A stretch of DNA of 64,000 nt from Streptomyces sp. NBC_00708 (lineage in GTDB: Bacteria > Actinomycetota > Actinomycetes > Streptomycetales > Streptomycetaceae), in contig CP108997.1 of NCBI GenBank assembly GCA_036226585.1, positions 620,001-684,000 on the forward strand, written 5' to 3'. Positions 45,447 through 54,383 of the stretch are shown piece by piece. Position 1 is the stretch's first letter; every line of letters starts with the position of its first letter. The notes below the pieces were generated by a model. The model was not told the DNA's origin, searched no databases, and worked only from the letters and a program-made list of their open reading frames with translations. The translations under genes and the position numbers were made by a program.

Positions 45447-46490
45447 ATGAGCCGTCCCACCGGCATTCCCCTGTCCGTGCTCGACGTGGTGCCCGTCTTC
45501 GAGGGCGGCTCCGCGACCCAGGCCCTGCGCGACACCGTCGCCCTGGCCCCGCGCGTCGAGGAGCTCGGCTATCTGCGCTACTGGGTGGCCGAGCACCACA
45601 GCACCCCCAGCCTCGCCACCTCCGCGCCCGGCATCCTCGCCGGACGCCTGGCCGCCGCCACGACCACGCTGCGCGTCGGCTCCGGCGGTGTCCTGCTGCC
45701 CAACCACGCGCCCCTGGTGGTCGCCGAGCAGTTCGGCACCCTGGAGGCGCTGCACCCGGGCCGCGTGGACCTCGGGCTCGGGCGGGCGCCCGGCACCGAC
45801 CCGCACACCGCGCGCGCCCTGCGCCGCGCCCCGGAGCGCGGCGCCGACGACTTCGCCGAGCAAGTGGCCGAGCTGAACGGCTACTTCGCGCCCGGCGACC
45901 CCGCCTCGCCCATCACGGCCGTGCCCGCCGCCGACGGCCGGCCGGACCTGTGGCTGCTCGGGTCCAGCCCGGCCAGCGCCGAACTCGCCGCCTCGCTGGG
46001 GCTTCCGTACGCCTTCGCCCACCAGATCAACCCGCACGCCACGGCCTACGCGCTGGACCGCTACCGGCAGGCCTTCCGGCCGTCGCCGTACCTGGACCGG
46101 CCGCGCACCCTGATCTCCGCGCTGGTCACCGTCGCCGACACCGACCGGACCGCGCGCGAGGTCGCGGCGCCCTATCTGCTCGGCAAGATACAGATGCGTA
46201 CGGTGCGCCGCTTCGACGCGTTCCCCTCGGCGCGGAGCGCGGCCGGATACACCTACGCCGAGCCGGAGCTGCAGTTCCTGGAGGAGCTGGCCGAGCGTCA
46301 GCTCATCGGCGCTCCGGACACCGTGCGCGACAAGCTGGCGGAGCTGGTGGAGCGCACCGGGGCCGATGAGCTGATGGCGCTGACCGTGGTGCCGGACCAG
46401 GCGGACCGGCTGCGCTCGTTCGAGCTGCTGGCGCACGCGGCGCAGGAGGTGCGGCCCGGCTCCGCCGAGGGCGTTTCAGCCCGGCTTTAG
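45447..46490 (+). CDS. LLM-class flavin-dependent monooxygenase (AbyE type)
   Basis: 347 aa, luciferase-like TIM barrel. It has [41 protein letters not shown] and [14 protein letters not shown], the flavin-binding elements of the LLM group that includes the MsnO8-like branch. It would use reduced flavin from the reductase at 42613 for hydroxylation or Baeyer-Villiger oxidation. GGAGG precedes the ATG. Same strand as and between the exporter and ABC genes. Confidence 0.92.
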   Translation: MSRPTGIPLSVLDVVPVFEGGSATQALRDTVALAPRVEELGYLRYWVAEHHSTPSLATSAPGILAGRLAAATTTLRVGSGGVLLPNHAPLVVAEQFGTLEALHPGRVDLGLGRAPGTDPHTARALRRAPERGADDFAEQVAELNGYFAPGDPASPITAVPAADGRPDLWLLGSSPASAELAASLGLPYAFAHQINPHATAYALDRYRQAFRPSPYLDRPRTLISALVTVADTDRTAREVAAPYLLGKIQMRTVRRFDAFPSARSAAGYTYAEPELQFLEELAERQLIGAPDTVRDKLAELVERTGADELMALTVVPDQADRLRSFELLAHAAQEVRPGSAEGVSARL

Positions 46491-46549
46491 ACGCTCTGGC
46501 GACAGTACGTCCGGCCCCCCTCACCCCGTTTCACGTCCCGGAGTCCCCT

Positions 46550-48199
46550 ATGCACCCGCCCCACCCGCGCCGTACCGCCCGCAGAGCCGCTCTGCTGTCC
46601 GCCCTGCTCCTCGCCGCCGTCACCGCGTGCAGCTCCGACGACGGGGCATCGCCCGCCGGGCAGGCGAAACCCCGCAGCGGCGGCAGCCTCACCTACGCGG
46701 CGCAGCAGGAGCCGGACTGCTGGGACCCGCACACCAGCGCGCAGGACGTGACCGCCTTCGTCCAGCGCCCGGTCTTCGACTCGCTCGTCTACCAGACCCC
46801 GGACGGGGAGCTGGAACCGTGGCTGGCGAAGTCCTGGAAGACCTCCGAGGGAGGCCGGACGTACACCTTCGAACTGCGCGACGACGTCACCTTCCACGAC
46901 GGGAAGCACCTGGACGCGGCGGCGGTGAAGGCCAACTTCGACCACATCACCGCCAAGGCGACCCAGTCGCAGTACGCGGCGGGGCTGCTCGGCCCGTACC
47001 AGGGCACCACCGTGAAGGGGACGTACGAGGTCGAGGTCCGCTTCAGCCGTCCGTACGCGCCCTTCCTCCAGGCGGCCAGCACCACCTATCTGGGCATAGC
47101 CTCGCCCGCCTCGCTGAAGGCGGGCGCCGACAAGCTCTGCGCGGGCACCGATTCCGTCGGCTCCGGGCCTTTCCGGGCCGGTGCCTACACCCGGGGCCAG
47201 AAGCGCGGTTACACCAGGAACGCCGCCTACGCGTGGGCTCCGAAGGACGCCGGTCACAGCGGGCCCGCCCGGCTGGACGCGTTCACCATCCGCTTCCTCA
47301 CCGAGGACGCGACCCGGGTGGGCGCGCTGACGTCCGGTCAGGTCGACGCGGCGGCCGCACTGCCGGCGAACCAGGTCGCGACCGTACGCCGCAACACGCG
47401 GCTGGACGTCGTCAGCAAGAACGTGCCGGGCGCGGTCGACACGTTCTACCTGAACACCAAGAGCCCGCTCTTCTCCGACGAGCGGGTACGCAAGGCGTTC
47501 CAGCGGTCCATCGATCTGGACGCCCTGGTGAAGTCGGTGTTCCAGGGCACCGGCACCCGCGCCTGGAGCACCCTGTCCCCCGCCACCCCGCACAGCTACG
47601 ACTCCGCGCTGGAGAAGAGCTGGCCCTACGACCGGGCGCTCGCCGGCCGGCTCCTGGACCAGGCCGGCTGGAAGGGCCGCGACGCGGAGGGCTACCGCAC
47701 GAAGAACGGCAAACGGCTGACCGTGGTCGCCCCGGTCTACGGCAAGGCGTCGGTTTTCTCGCAGGCCGTGCAGGGCGACCTGAAGAAGGCGGGCATCTAC
47801 TTGAAGCTCGCCGCCTCGACCGACGCGACGGCGGTCTCCGCCCAGCTGGACGAGGGGCGCTACGACGTCGTCGAGACGTCCTGGGCGCGCGGTGACGGCG
47901 ACATCCTCAGCAGCTTCTTCCTCTCCACCGAGTCGTCCGAGGGCGGCGGGCACAACTTCGCGAAGGTCACCGACCCGCAGGTCGACGCCTGGCTGAAGAA
48001 GGCACAGGCCGCGACCTCGCCGGACAAGCGCGCCGCGTACTACGCGCAGGTGCAGAAGTGGACGATCGACCACGCCGCGGTGGTCCCCGCCTACGTCCAG
48101 AAGGCGTCCGTCGGGGTGAACAAGAAGGTGCACGGGCTGCGGCTGTCCCTGTCGGCGTGGCCGGAGTTCTACGCCGCCTGGGTCGAGGCCGGCCGATGA
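46550..48199 (+). CDS. ABC transporter substrate-binding lipoprotein, peptide/nickel type (AbyF type)
   Basis: 549 aa. Lipoprotein signal with lipobox LAAVTAC (Cys27), then a family 5 extracellular solute-binding domain (GGSLTYAAQQEPDCWDPHTS, AKSWKTSEGGRTYTFELRDDVTFHDGK). Anchored outside the membrane, it would present a peptide-like or other bulky ligand to the permeases encoded next. Coupled to the first permease gene by ATGA. Confidence 0.93.
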   Translation: MHPPHPRRTARRAALLSALLLAAVTACSSDDGASPAGQAKPRSGGSLTYAAQQEPDCWDPHTSAQDVTAFVQRPVFDSLVYQTPDGELEPWLAKSWKTSEGGRTYTFELRDDVTFHDGKHLDAAAVKANFDHITAKATQSQYAAGLLGPYQGTTVKGTYEVEVRFSRPYAPFLQAASTTYLGIASPASLKAGADKLCAGTDSVGSGPFRAGAYTRGQKRGYTRNAAYAWAPKDAGHSGPARLDAFTIRFLTEDATRVGALTSGQVDAAAALPANQVATVRRNTRLDVVSKNVPGAVDTFYLNTKSPLFSDERVRKAFQRSIDLDALVKSVFQGTGTRAWSTLSPATPHSYDSALEKSWPYDRALAGRLLDQAGWKGRDAEGYRTKNGKRLTVVAPVYGKASVFSQAVQGDLKKAGIYLKLAASTDATAVSAQLDEGRYDVVETSWARGDGDILSSFFLSTESSEGGGHNFAKVTDPQVDAWLKKAQAATSPDKRAAYYAQVQKWTIDHAAVVPAYVQKASVGVNKKVHGLRLSLSAWPEFYAAWVEAGR

Positions 48200-49161
48200 C
48201 ACCACCGCACATATCCGCCGCGGTCCGGGCCGTCACGGTCCGGGCCGGGGCGGCCGTCCTCGTTGTCTGGGGGGCGGCCACCTGCGCCTTCCTGGCACTG
48301 CACCTGATCCCCGGCGATCCGGTCAGCGCGATCGTCGGGTCCAACGCCCTGGTCGGCGCGGAGCAGCGCGAGGGGATCCGCCACCACTACGGCCTCGACC
48401 GCTCCCCGCTCGTCCAGTACGGCGCGTACCTCAAGCAGCTGGCCACCGGGGAGCTGGGCGACTCCTACCAGTTGCAGCAGCCGGTCTCCTCGCTGCTGGC
48501 GGACCAGATCGGGCCGACCGCGCAGCTCGCGCTCTGGTCCTCGCTGGTCGCGGTGGTGCTGGCCGCGACCGTGACCGTGCTGACGTCGGGGCGTTCCCGG
48601 TGGCCGCGCCGGGTGTCGTCGGCGGTGGAGCTGCTGGTGGTGTCCACGCCCTCGTTCTGGCTCGGGATCATGCTGCTGACGGTGTTCTCGTTCCGGCTGG
48701 GCTGGCTGCCGGTCTCCGACAGCGGCGACGCCCGTTCGCTGGTCCTGCCGGTGATCACACTGGCGCTGCCGATCGCGGCGGTGCTCACCCAGGTGATGCG
48801 GGAGGGGCTGCTCGGGGCGCTGGAGCAGCCGTTCAGCCTGACCGCGCGCTCGCGCGGGCTCGCCGAGCACACCGTGCGCTCGCGCCACGCGCTGCGCCAT
48901 GCCGCACTGCCGGCGCTCACCCTCACCGGCTGGTTCACCGGGACGCTGCTGGGCGGCGCGGTGGTGGTGGAGAACGTCTTCGCCCGTTCGGGCATCGGCC
49001 GGATCACCCTCCAGGCGGTCAGCGACCGCGACCTGCCGGTGGTGCAGGGCGTGGTGGCGCTGTCGGCCGTGGTGTTCGTGCTGGTCGGCGCGGTGGTGGA
49101 GCTGCTGTACGTGGTTGTGGATCCCCGGCTGCGCAAGGGTACGGGGGTGGCCGCCGCATGA
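48196..49161 (+). CDS. ABC transporter permease, DppB/OppB type (AbyF type)
   Basis: 321 aa with six predicted membrane helices. It has the N-terminal HLIPGDPVSAIVG motif of DppB-like permeases, and the EAA loop is at SLTARSRGLAEHTVRSRHALRHAALP. ATGA overlaps with the preceding lipoprotein gene and the following permease gene. Confidence 0.92.
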   Translation: MTPPHISAAVRAVTVRAGAAVLVVWGAATCAFLALHLIPGDPVSAIVGSNALVGAEQREGIRHHYGLDRSPLVQYGAYLKQLATGELGDSYQLQQPVSSLLADQIGPTAQLALWSSLVAVVLAATVTVLTSGRSRWPRRVSSAVELLVVSTPSFWLGIMLLTVFSFRLGWLPVSDSGDARSLVLPVITLALPIAAVLTQVMREGLLGALEQPFSLTARSRGLAEHTVRSRHALRHAALPALTLTGWFTGTLLGGAVVVENVFARSGIGRITLQAVSDRDLPVVQGVVALSAVVFVLVGAVVELLYVVVDPRLRKGTGVAAA

Positions 49162-50030
49162 GCGTCGAACAGGCCGTACGGGCCGGGGCACCGGTCGCGG
49201 CGGTCCGCAGAGTCCGCCGGGGCCGGGTGCGGCCGGGGGTACTGGCCGCCGCCGTGCTGCTGGGACTGATCCTGCTGGCCGCGCTGGCACCCTCGGTCCT
49301 CGCCCACGGCAGCCCGACCGACACGGACCCGGTGCACGCGCTCCGGGCGCCGGGCGGGGCGCACTGGTTCGGTACGGATCAGCTGGGACGGGACGTCTTC
49401 GCCCGGGTGGTCCACGGCACCCGCTACTCGCTGGCCATCGGGGCGGCGGCGACGGGCGCCGGGGTCGGGCTCGCCGTGGTGTGGGGGCTGGCCGCCGCGC
49501 TGTCCGGCCGGTTCGGGGACGCGGTGCTGATGCGCGCCGCCGACGCACTGCTGGCGCTGCCGGGGCTGCTGCTGGCCCTGATGGTGGTGCTCATCGCCGG
49601 CAAGGGGGTGCTGGGCACCACGATCGCCGTCGCGGTGGGGACGGCGCCCGGGTTCGCCCGGGTGGTGCGGGCGCAGGCGCTGGTGGTGCGGCGTTCCGGG
49701 TACGTCGAGTCGGCGGTGGCGCTGGGCGTGCCGCGTCCGCTGATCGTGCTGCGCCATGTGCTGCCGAACACGCTGGGGCCGCTGCTGGTGCTGGCGACGG
49801 TCACGCTCGGGGCGTCCATCTCGACGGGCGCGGCGCTGAGTTATCTGGGTCTGGGCGCGCAGCCGCCGACGCCGGAGTGGGGGGCGATGCTCACGGAGGG
49901 CCAGGGATTCCTGGACCAGGCGTGGTGGATCGCGCTCTTCCCGGGGCTGCTGCTGGTCTCCACGGTCCTCGCGGTCACCGTCGTGGGCCGCCACGCACAG
50001 GCACGAGCCGAAGGACGGGCCGCCTCATGA
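49158..50030 (+). CDS. ABC transporter permease, DppC/OppC type (AbyF type)
   Basis: 290 aa, six helices, with the DppC hallmark HWFGTDQLGRDVFARVVHG and EAA loop YVESAVALGVPRPLIVLRHVLP. It forms the membrane heterodimer with the DppB-type protein. Start and stop both overlap neighbours by 4 nt. Confidence 0.92.
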   Translation: MSVEQAVRAGAPVAAVRRVRRGRVRPGVLAAAVLLGLILLAALAPSVLAHGSPTDTDPVHALRAPGGAHWFGTDQLGRDVFARVVHGTRYSLAIGAAATGAGVGLAVVWGLAAALSGRFGDAVLMRAADALLALPGLLLALMVVLIAGKGVLGTTIAVAVGTAPGFARVVRAQALVVRRSGYVESAVALGVPRPLIVLRHVLPNTLGPLLVLATVTLGASISTGAALSYLGLGAQPPTPEWGAMLTEGQGFLDQAWWIALFPGLLLVSTVLAVTVVGRHAQARAEGRAAS

Positions 50031-51655
50031 CGACCGCATCGACCACGACGCCCCTGTTCGAGGTCGCCGGCCTGAACGTGCGCTTCGGCACCGGACCCGG
50101 CGAGGTGCACGCGGTGCGCGACGCGGCGTTCTCGCTCGACGCCGGCCGGTGCCTGGCGATCGTCGGCGAGTCGGGCTCCGGGAAGAGCGCGCTGGCCCGC
50201 TCCCTGCTCGGCCTCGCGGGCCCGACCGCCCGTGTCACGGCGGACCGGCTGCGCGTCTCGGGCCGCGAGGCCCGGGAGTTCGGCCCCCGCGAGTGGCGTA
50301 CGGTACGGGGCCGGCGCGTCGGCCTCGTCGCCCAGGACGCGCTGGTGGCCCTGGACCCGTTGCGGCCCGTCGGCAAGGAGATCGCGGAGCCGCTGCTGGC
50401 CCACCGCGTCGTCCCGCGCAAGGAGGCCGGGGCGCGCGTCCTCGCCCTGCTGGAGCGGGTCGGGGTGCCGGAACCGGCGGAACGCGCGCGGGCGTACGTC
50501 CACCAGCTGTCCGGCGGGCTGCGGCAGCGGGCGCTCATCGCCTCCGCGATCGCCGCCGAGCCCGGTGTCCTGATCGCGGACGAGCCGACGACCGCCCTCG
50601 ACGCCTCCGTCCAGTCGCGCGTCCTGGCGCTCCTGGGCGAGCTGAAGGAGGGCGGCACCGGGCTGCTCCTCATCAGCCACGACCTGGCGGTCGTCGAGGC
50701 GCTGGCGGACGAGGTCGCCGTGATGAAGGACGGCCGGATCGTGGAGTCCGGACCGGTCGGCCGGGTGCTGGAGGCGCCGGAACACCCTTACACCAAGGGC
50801 TTGTTGGCGGCCATCCCGGGCAGCGGCCCGCGCCGTGCCCGGAGCCTGGCGGAACCGGACGACGGCACCGGCCCGCTGCTCGACGTGTCCGGGGTCACCA
50901 AGGTGTTCAAGGGGGCGCGGGGCAGCCGCAGGACGGCGGTCGACGAGGTGTCGTTCGCGCTGCGGCCGGGCGAGGCGCTGGGCCTGGTCGGTGAGTCCGG
51001 TTCGGGCAAGTCGACGCTGGCCCGCATGGTGCTGGGGCTGGCCGCGCCGGACGGCGGCACGGTGGAGCTGGGCGGGGAGCCGTGGAGCACCTTGCGCGAG
51101 CGGGACCGCCGGGAGCGGCGGCACACCGTGCAGCTCGTGCCGCAGGACCCGCTCAGCGCCTTCGACCCGCGCTGGAGCGTGGCCCGGATCGTGGGCGAGG
51201 CCCTGGCCACGGCCGGGGTGGCGCGCGCGGAGCGCCGGGAGCGCACCGTACGGCTGCTGGAGCACGTGGGCTTGTCCGCCGGGCACTTGGAGCGCCGGCC
51301 GCTCGCGCTGTCCGGCGGGCAGCGTCAGCGGGTCGCCATCGCGCGGGCCCTCGCGCCCTCGCCGCGGCTGCTGGTGTGCGACGAGCCGGTGTCGGCCCTC
51401 GACGTGTCCGTCCAGGCCCAAGTGCTGGACCTGTTGCGGTCGTTGCAGGACGAACTCGGGCTGGCGACGCTCTTCATCTCGCATGATCTCGCGGTCGTAC
51501 GGGAGGTGTGCGCGCGGGTGCTGGTGATGAAGGACGGCCGGATCGTGGAGTCCGGTCCTGTCGAGCGGGTCTTCGCCGAGCCGGCGCATCCGTACACGCG
51601 GGCCCTGCTGGAGGCGGTGCCGCGACGGGCGCGTACCGCCGTAGAGCGGCTTTAG
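50027..51655 (+). CDS. ABC transporter ATP-binding protein with two fused NBDs (DppD-DppF type; AbyF type)
   Basis: 542 aa, two complete ATPase domains in one chain. Walker A: GESGSGKSALA and GESGSGKSTLA. Signatures: LSGGLRQRA and LSGGQRQRV. Walker B: LIADEPTTALD and LLVCDEPVSALD. Each ends in an oligopeptide-family C-terminal motif (HPYTKGLLAAIPG and HPYTRALLEAVP). The fused DppD/DppF halves share long identical stretches, e.g. at 50730 and 51535, showing duplication. It energises the two permeases. Confidence 0.93.
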   Translation: MTTASTTTPLFEVAGLNVRFGTGPGEVHAVRDAAFSLDAGRCLAIVGESGSGKSALARSLLGLAGPTARVTADRLRVSGREAREFGPREWRTVRGRRVGLVAQDALVALDPLRPVGKEIAEPLLAHRVVPRKEAGARVLALLERVGVPEPAERARAYVHQLSGGLRQRALIASAIAAEPGVLIADEPTTALDASVQSRVLALLGELKEGGTGLLLISHDLAVVEALADEVAVMKDGRIVESGPVGRVLEAPEHPYTKGLLAAIPGSGPRRARSLAEPDDGTGPLLDVSGVTKVFKGARGSRRTAVDEVSFALRPGEALGLVGESGSGKSTLARMVLGLAAPDGGTVELGGEPWSTLRERDRRERRHTVQLVPQDPLSAFDPRWSVARIVGEALATAGVARAERRERTVRLLEHVGLSAGHLERRPLALSGGQRQRVAIARALAPSPRLLVCDEPVSALDVSVQAQVLDLLRSLQDELGLATLFISHDLAVVREVCARVLVMKDGRIVESGPVERVFAEPAHPYTRALLEAVPRRARTAVERL

Positions 51656-51720
51656 AACCGGCCAACACGTGACTGCGAGCCTCGACGGGCCAGTTTCGGA
51701 CAAGCCGGAGGTCATCAGCC

Positions 51721-52923
51721 ATGCCAGGCTCACCCGTCCCATCCACCGCTTCCCCGTCCGCCCCGGACCGGCCGCGGGCCGCCCGGCTGCCGTCCCTCAC
51801 CGGGATGCGCTTCCTGGCGGCCCTGCTGGTCTTCGCCTTCCACACCACGTTCCAGACCCGGTTCATCGGCGGCGGCTTCGGCGACACACTGAGCGACTGT
51901 TTCGCCAACGCCGGGTTCTACGGGGTGACGTTCTTCTTCGTGCTCAGCGGCTTCGTCCTGACCTGGTCGGCGCGGCCCGCGGAGGGCGCGCCCCGGGTCT
52001 GGCGGCGCAGACTGGTGAAGATCTTCCCCAACCACCTGGTCACGTTCGCCGTCGCCGCCGTCCTGATGGCGGCGACGTCCGAGGTGTTCACCACGAAGGG
52101 CGTCCTGGCCAACCTCTTCCTGGTCCAGGCGTGGATACCGGAGATCCAGGTCCCCAACACGATGAACGCGGTCAGCTGGTCGCTGTCGTGCGAGCTGTTC
52201 TTCTACCTCGCCTTCCCGTTCCTGCTGCCGGTCCTGGAGCGGCTGACGGCCCGCCGGCTGTGGACGCTCGCCGGGGCGCTCGCCGCCCTCACCGTCCTGG
52301 TGCCGGCCGTCAGCAGCTGGACGGTGGCCGGAACCCCGCTGCCGTTCATCGCCGACGGCTCGCTGTCCTTCGAGCAGATCTGGTCCGTCTACTTCTTCCC
52401 GCCGGTGCGGGCGATCGAGTTCGTGCTCGGCATGATCGCCGCGCGGCTGGTGCTGACCGGCGCCCTGCCCCGTATCGGACTGCTGCCCGCCGCCGCGATC
52501 GCCGTCGGCGGGTACGTGCTCAACTCCTCGGTGCCGTACCTGTACGGGGTGGCCGGCACCGGCGCCCTGTGGCTGGCCCCGCTGGTCGTCGCCGCCGCGC
52601 AGGCCGACGTCCGGGAGACCGCCTCGCCGTTCCGGGGGCGGGTGCTGGTGCGGCTCGGGGAGCTGTCGTTCGCGTTCTACATGGTGCACGGGCTGGTGGT
52701 GACGTACGGCCACAAGTGGCTCGTGGCCGACGCGAACCCGTCCGGCGCCGCGGCGGCCGCGCTGCTGCTCGCCGCCCTGCTGACCGCCCTGGCCCTGGCC
52801 CTGGCTCTGTACAGCTGGGTCGAGGCGCCCGCCGTACGGCGGTTCAGTGCTCCTCGCGCGAAGAAGCCGGCGGGCCCCGCGCCCGCCGTCGTCCCACTCA
52901 CTGTCCTGGAGGCCGGGGAATGA
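51721..52923 (+). CDS. Acyltransferase-3 family membrane O-acyltransferase
   Basis: 400 aa with ~10 hydrophobic helices. AT3 features: SLTGMRFLAALLVFAFHTTF (catalytic-region His), FFFVLSGFVLTW, RRLVKIFPNHLV and LSFAFYMVHGLVV. AT3 enzymes move acyl groups (often acetyl or longer) onto sugar or other hydroxyls at the membrane. GGAGG is 9 nt before the ATG, and the P450 gene follows by ATGA overlap, so it is part of the tailoring operon. Substrate in this pathway unknown. Confidence 0.88.
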   Translation: MPGSPVPSTASPSAPDRPRAARLPSLTGMRFLAALLVFAFHTTFQTRFIGGGFGDTLSDCFANAGFYGVTFFFVLSGFVLTWSARPAEGAPRVWRRRLVKIFPNHLVTFAVAAVLMAATSEVFTTKGVLANLFLVQAWIPEIQVPNTMNAVSWSLSCELFFYLAFPFLLPVLERLTARRLWTLAGALAALTVLVPAVSSWTVAGTPLPFIADGSLSFEQIWSVYFFPPVRAIEFVLGMIAARLVLTGALPRIGLLPAAAIAVGGYVLNSSVPYLYGVAGTGALWLAPLVVAAAQADVRETASPFRGRVLVRLGELSFAFYMVHGLVVTYGHKWLVADANPSGAAAAALLLAALLTALALALALYSWVEAPAVRRFSAPRAKKPAGPAPAVVPLTVLEAGE

Positions 52924-54143
52924 CCGAGACCAGCACCGCAGCACCCGCCGACGCACGCGAACTGCCCGCCTACCCGCAGGCACGCGGCTGCCCCTACCAG
53001 CCGCCCGCCGGCTACGACACGTACCGGGAGCAGGGCCCCGTCTCCCTGGTGGAGCTGTACAACGGCCGCCGGGTGTGGGCGGTGAGCGGGCACGCGGAGG
53101 CGCGGCAGGTCCTGCTCGACGCGGCCACGTACTCCTCCGACCGGGTCCATCCGCACTACCCGGCCACCGCCCCGCGTTTCGAGTCGGCGCGCAAGGTGCG
53201 CAACTTCATCGGCATGGACCCGCCGGAGCACACCGTGCAGCGGCGCATGCTGCTCACCAACTTCACCGTCCGCAAGGTGCAGGCGCTGCGGCCCGGCATC
53301 CAGCGGCTGGTCGACGAGCTGATCGACGCGATCGAGGCGAAGGGCCCGGTCGCCGACCTCGTCCCGGACTTCGCCCTGCCGGTCCCGTCCGTCGTCATCT
53401 GCGAACTGCTCGGCGTGCCGTACACCGATCACGCCTTCTTCGAGCAGCAGTCGCGGCGGGTGGTGACCGGGACGACGAGCCTGGAGGACAGCGCCGACGC
53501 GTTCGCCCAGCTCGCCTCGTATCTCGACGGGCTGATCCGGCGCAAGGAGCAGGAGCCCGGCGACGGGCTGCTGGACACCCTGATCGCGGAACAGCTGTCC
53601 ACGGGCGCGCTGACCCGCCGCGACCTGGTCGACATCGCGCTGCTGCTCCTGGTGGCCGGGCACGAGACCACCGCGAGCGCCATCGCGCTCGGTGTGCTGA
53701 CCCTGCTGGAGAACCCGGAGCAGCTGGCGGCCCTGCGCGCCGACGAGACGCTGCTGCCGGGCGCGGTCGAGGAGCTGCTGCGGTACATGGCGATCGCCGA
53801 CGGGGTCGCCCGGTTCGCGACGGTCGACACGGAACTGGGCGGGCACCAGGTGAAGGCGGGTGACGGGGTGATCGTCGTCATCTCCTCGGCCAACCGGGAC
53901 GACGAGGCGTTCCCGGCCGCCGACGCCTTCGACGTCGGGCGCGGCGCACGCCACCACATCTCCTTCGGGCACGGCGTCCATCAGTGCATCGGCCAGAACC
54001 TGGCCAGGGCCGAGATGGAGATCGCGCTGTCCACACTCTTCCGCCGGCTGCCGGGGCTGCGCCTCGCCGAACCCTCGGGGCAGCTGCCGGTCAAGGAACC
54101 GGGCGGGGTCCAGGGCATCTGGCGCCTGCCCGTCACCTGGTGA
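52920..54143 (+). CDS. Cytochrome P450 (CYP105/107-like; tailoring, AbyV/AbyX type)
   Basis: 407 aa. I-helix AGHETT at 246-251, heme-ligand loop FGHGVHQCIGQNLAR with Cys356, and the ExxR motif in VEELLRYM. Soluble bacterial P450 fed by the ferredoxin encoded next. In abyssomicin pathways P450s oxidise the spiro-tetronate or its precursor, e.g. epoxidation; I cannot assign the site. ATGA overlap with the acyltransferase gene. Confidence 0.92.
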   Translation: MTETSTAAPADARELPAYPQARGCPYQPPAGYDTYREQGPVSLVELYNGRRVWAVSGHAEARQVLLDAATYSSDRVHPHYPATAPRFESARKVRNFIGMDPPEHTVQRRMLLTNFTVRKVQALRPGIQRLVDELIDAIEAKGPVADLVPDFALPVPSVVICELLGVPYTDHAFFEQQSRRVVTGTTSLEDSADAFAQLASYLDGLIRRKEQEPGDGLLDTLIAEQLSTGALTRRDLVDIALLLLVAGHETTASAIALGVLTLLENPEQLAALRADETLLPGAVEELLRYMAIADGVARFATVDTELGGHQVKAGDGVIVVISSANRDDEAFPAADAFDVGRGARHHISFGHGVHQCIGQNLARAEMEIALSTLFRRLPGLRLAEPSGQLPVKEPGGVQGIWRLPVTW

Positions 54144-54186
54144 GCACTCCTGCCGCCACGTGGTGATCAGAAGGGAACCGGAAGCC

Positions 54187-54381
54187 ATGCACATCAAGGC
54201 CGATACACAGCGGTGTCTGGGCGCGGGTCAGTGCGTCCTGTCCGCGCCCGACCGCTTCGACCAGTCCGACGAGGGCACGGTCCTGGTCCTGGAGGACCGG
54301 GTGGACGGTCCGGCCGAGGAGGCGAGGCTGCGGGACACCGTGGCGCTCTGCCCCTCGCAGGCCATCGCTCTGGAGGCCTGA
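54187..54381 (+). CDS. Three-cysteine ferredoxin, probably [3Fe-4S] (AbyW type)
   Basis: 64 aa. Cysteines at 10, 16 and 55 (RCLGAGQC ... ALCPSQAI) with Ala/Gly at the position of the fourth ligand, as in [3Fe-4S] ferredoxins of Streptomyces P450 systems. Electron donor to the adjacent P450. Begins 43 nt after it and 2 nt before the esterase gene. Confidence 0.92.
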   Translation: MHIKADTQRCLGAGQCVLSAPDRFDQSDEGTVLVLEDRVDGPAEEARLRDTVALCPSQAIALEA

Positions 54382-54383
54382 CC

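Noticed and set aside
46550..51655. Assigning the ABC system to nickel uptake
   Set aside because: The families are shared by peptide and nickel importers; no nickel-specific residues are visible and the context is a polyketide cluster.
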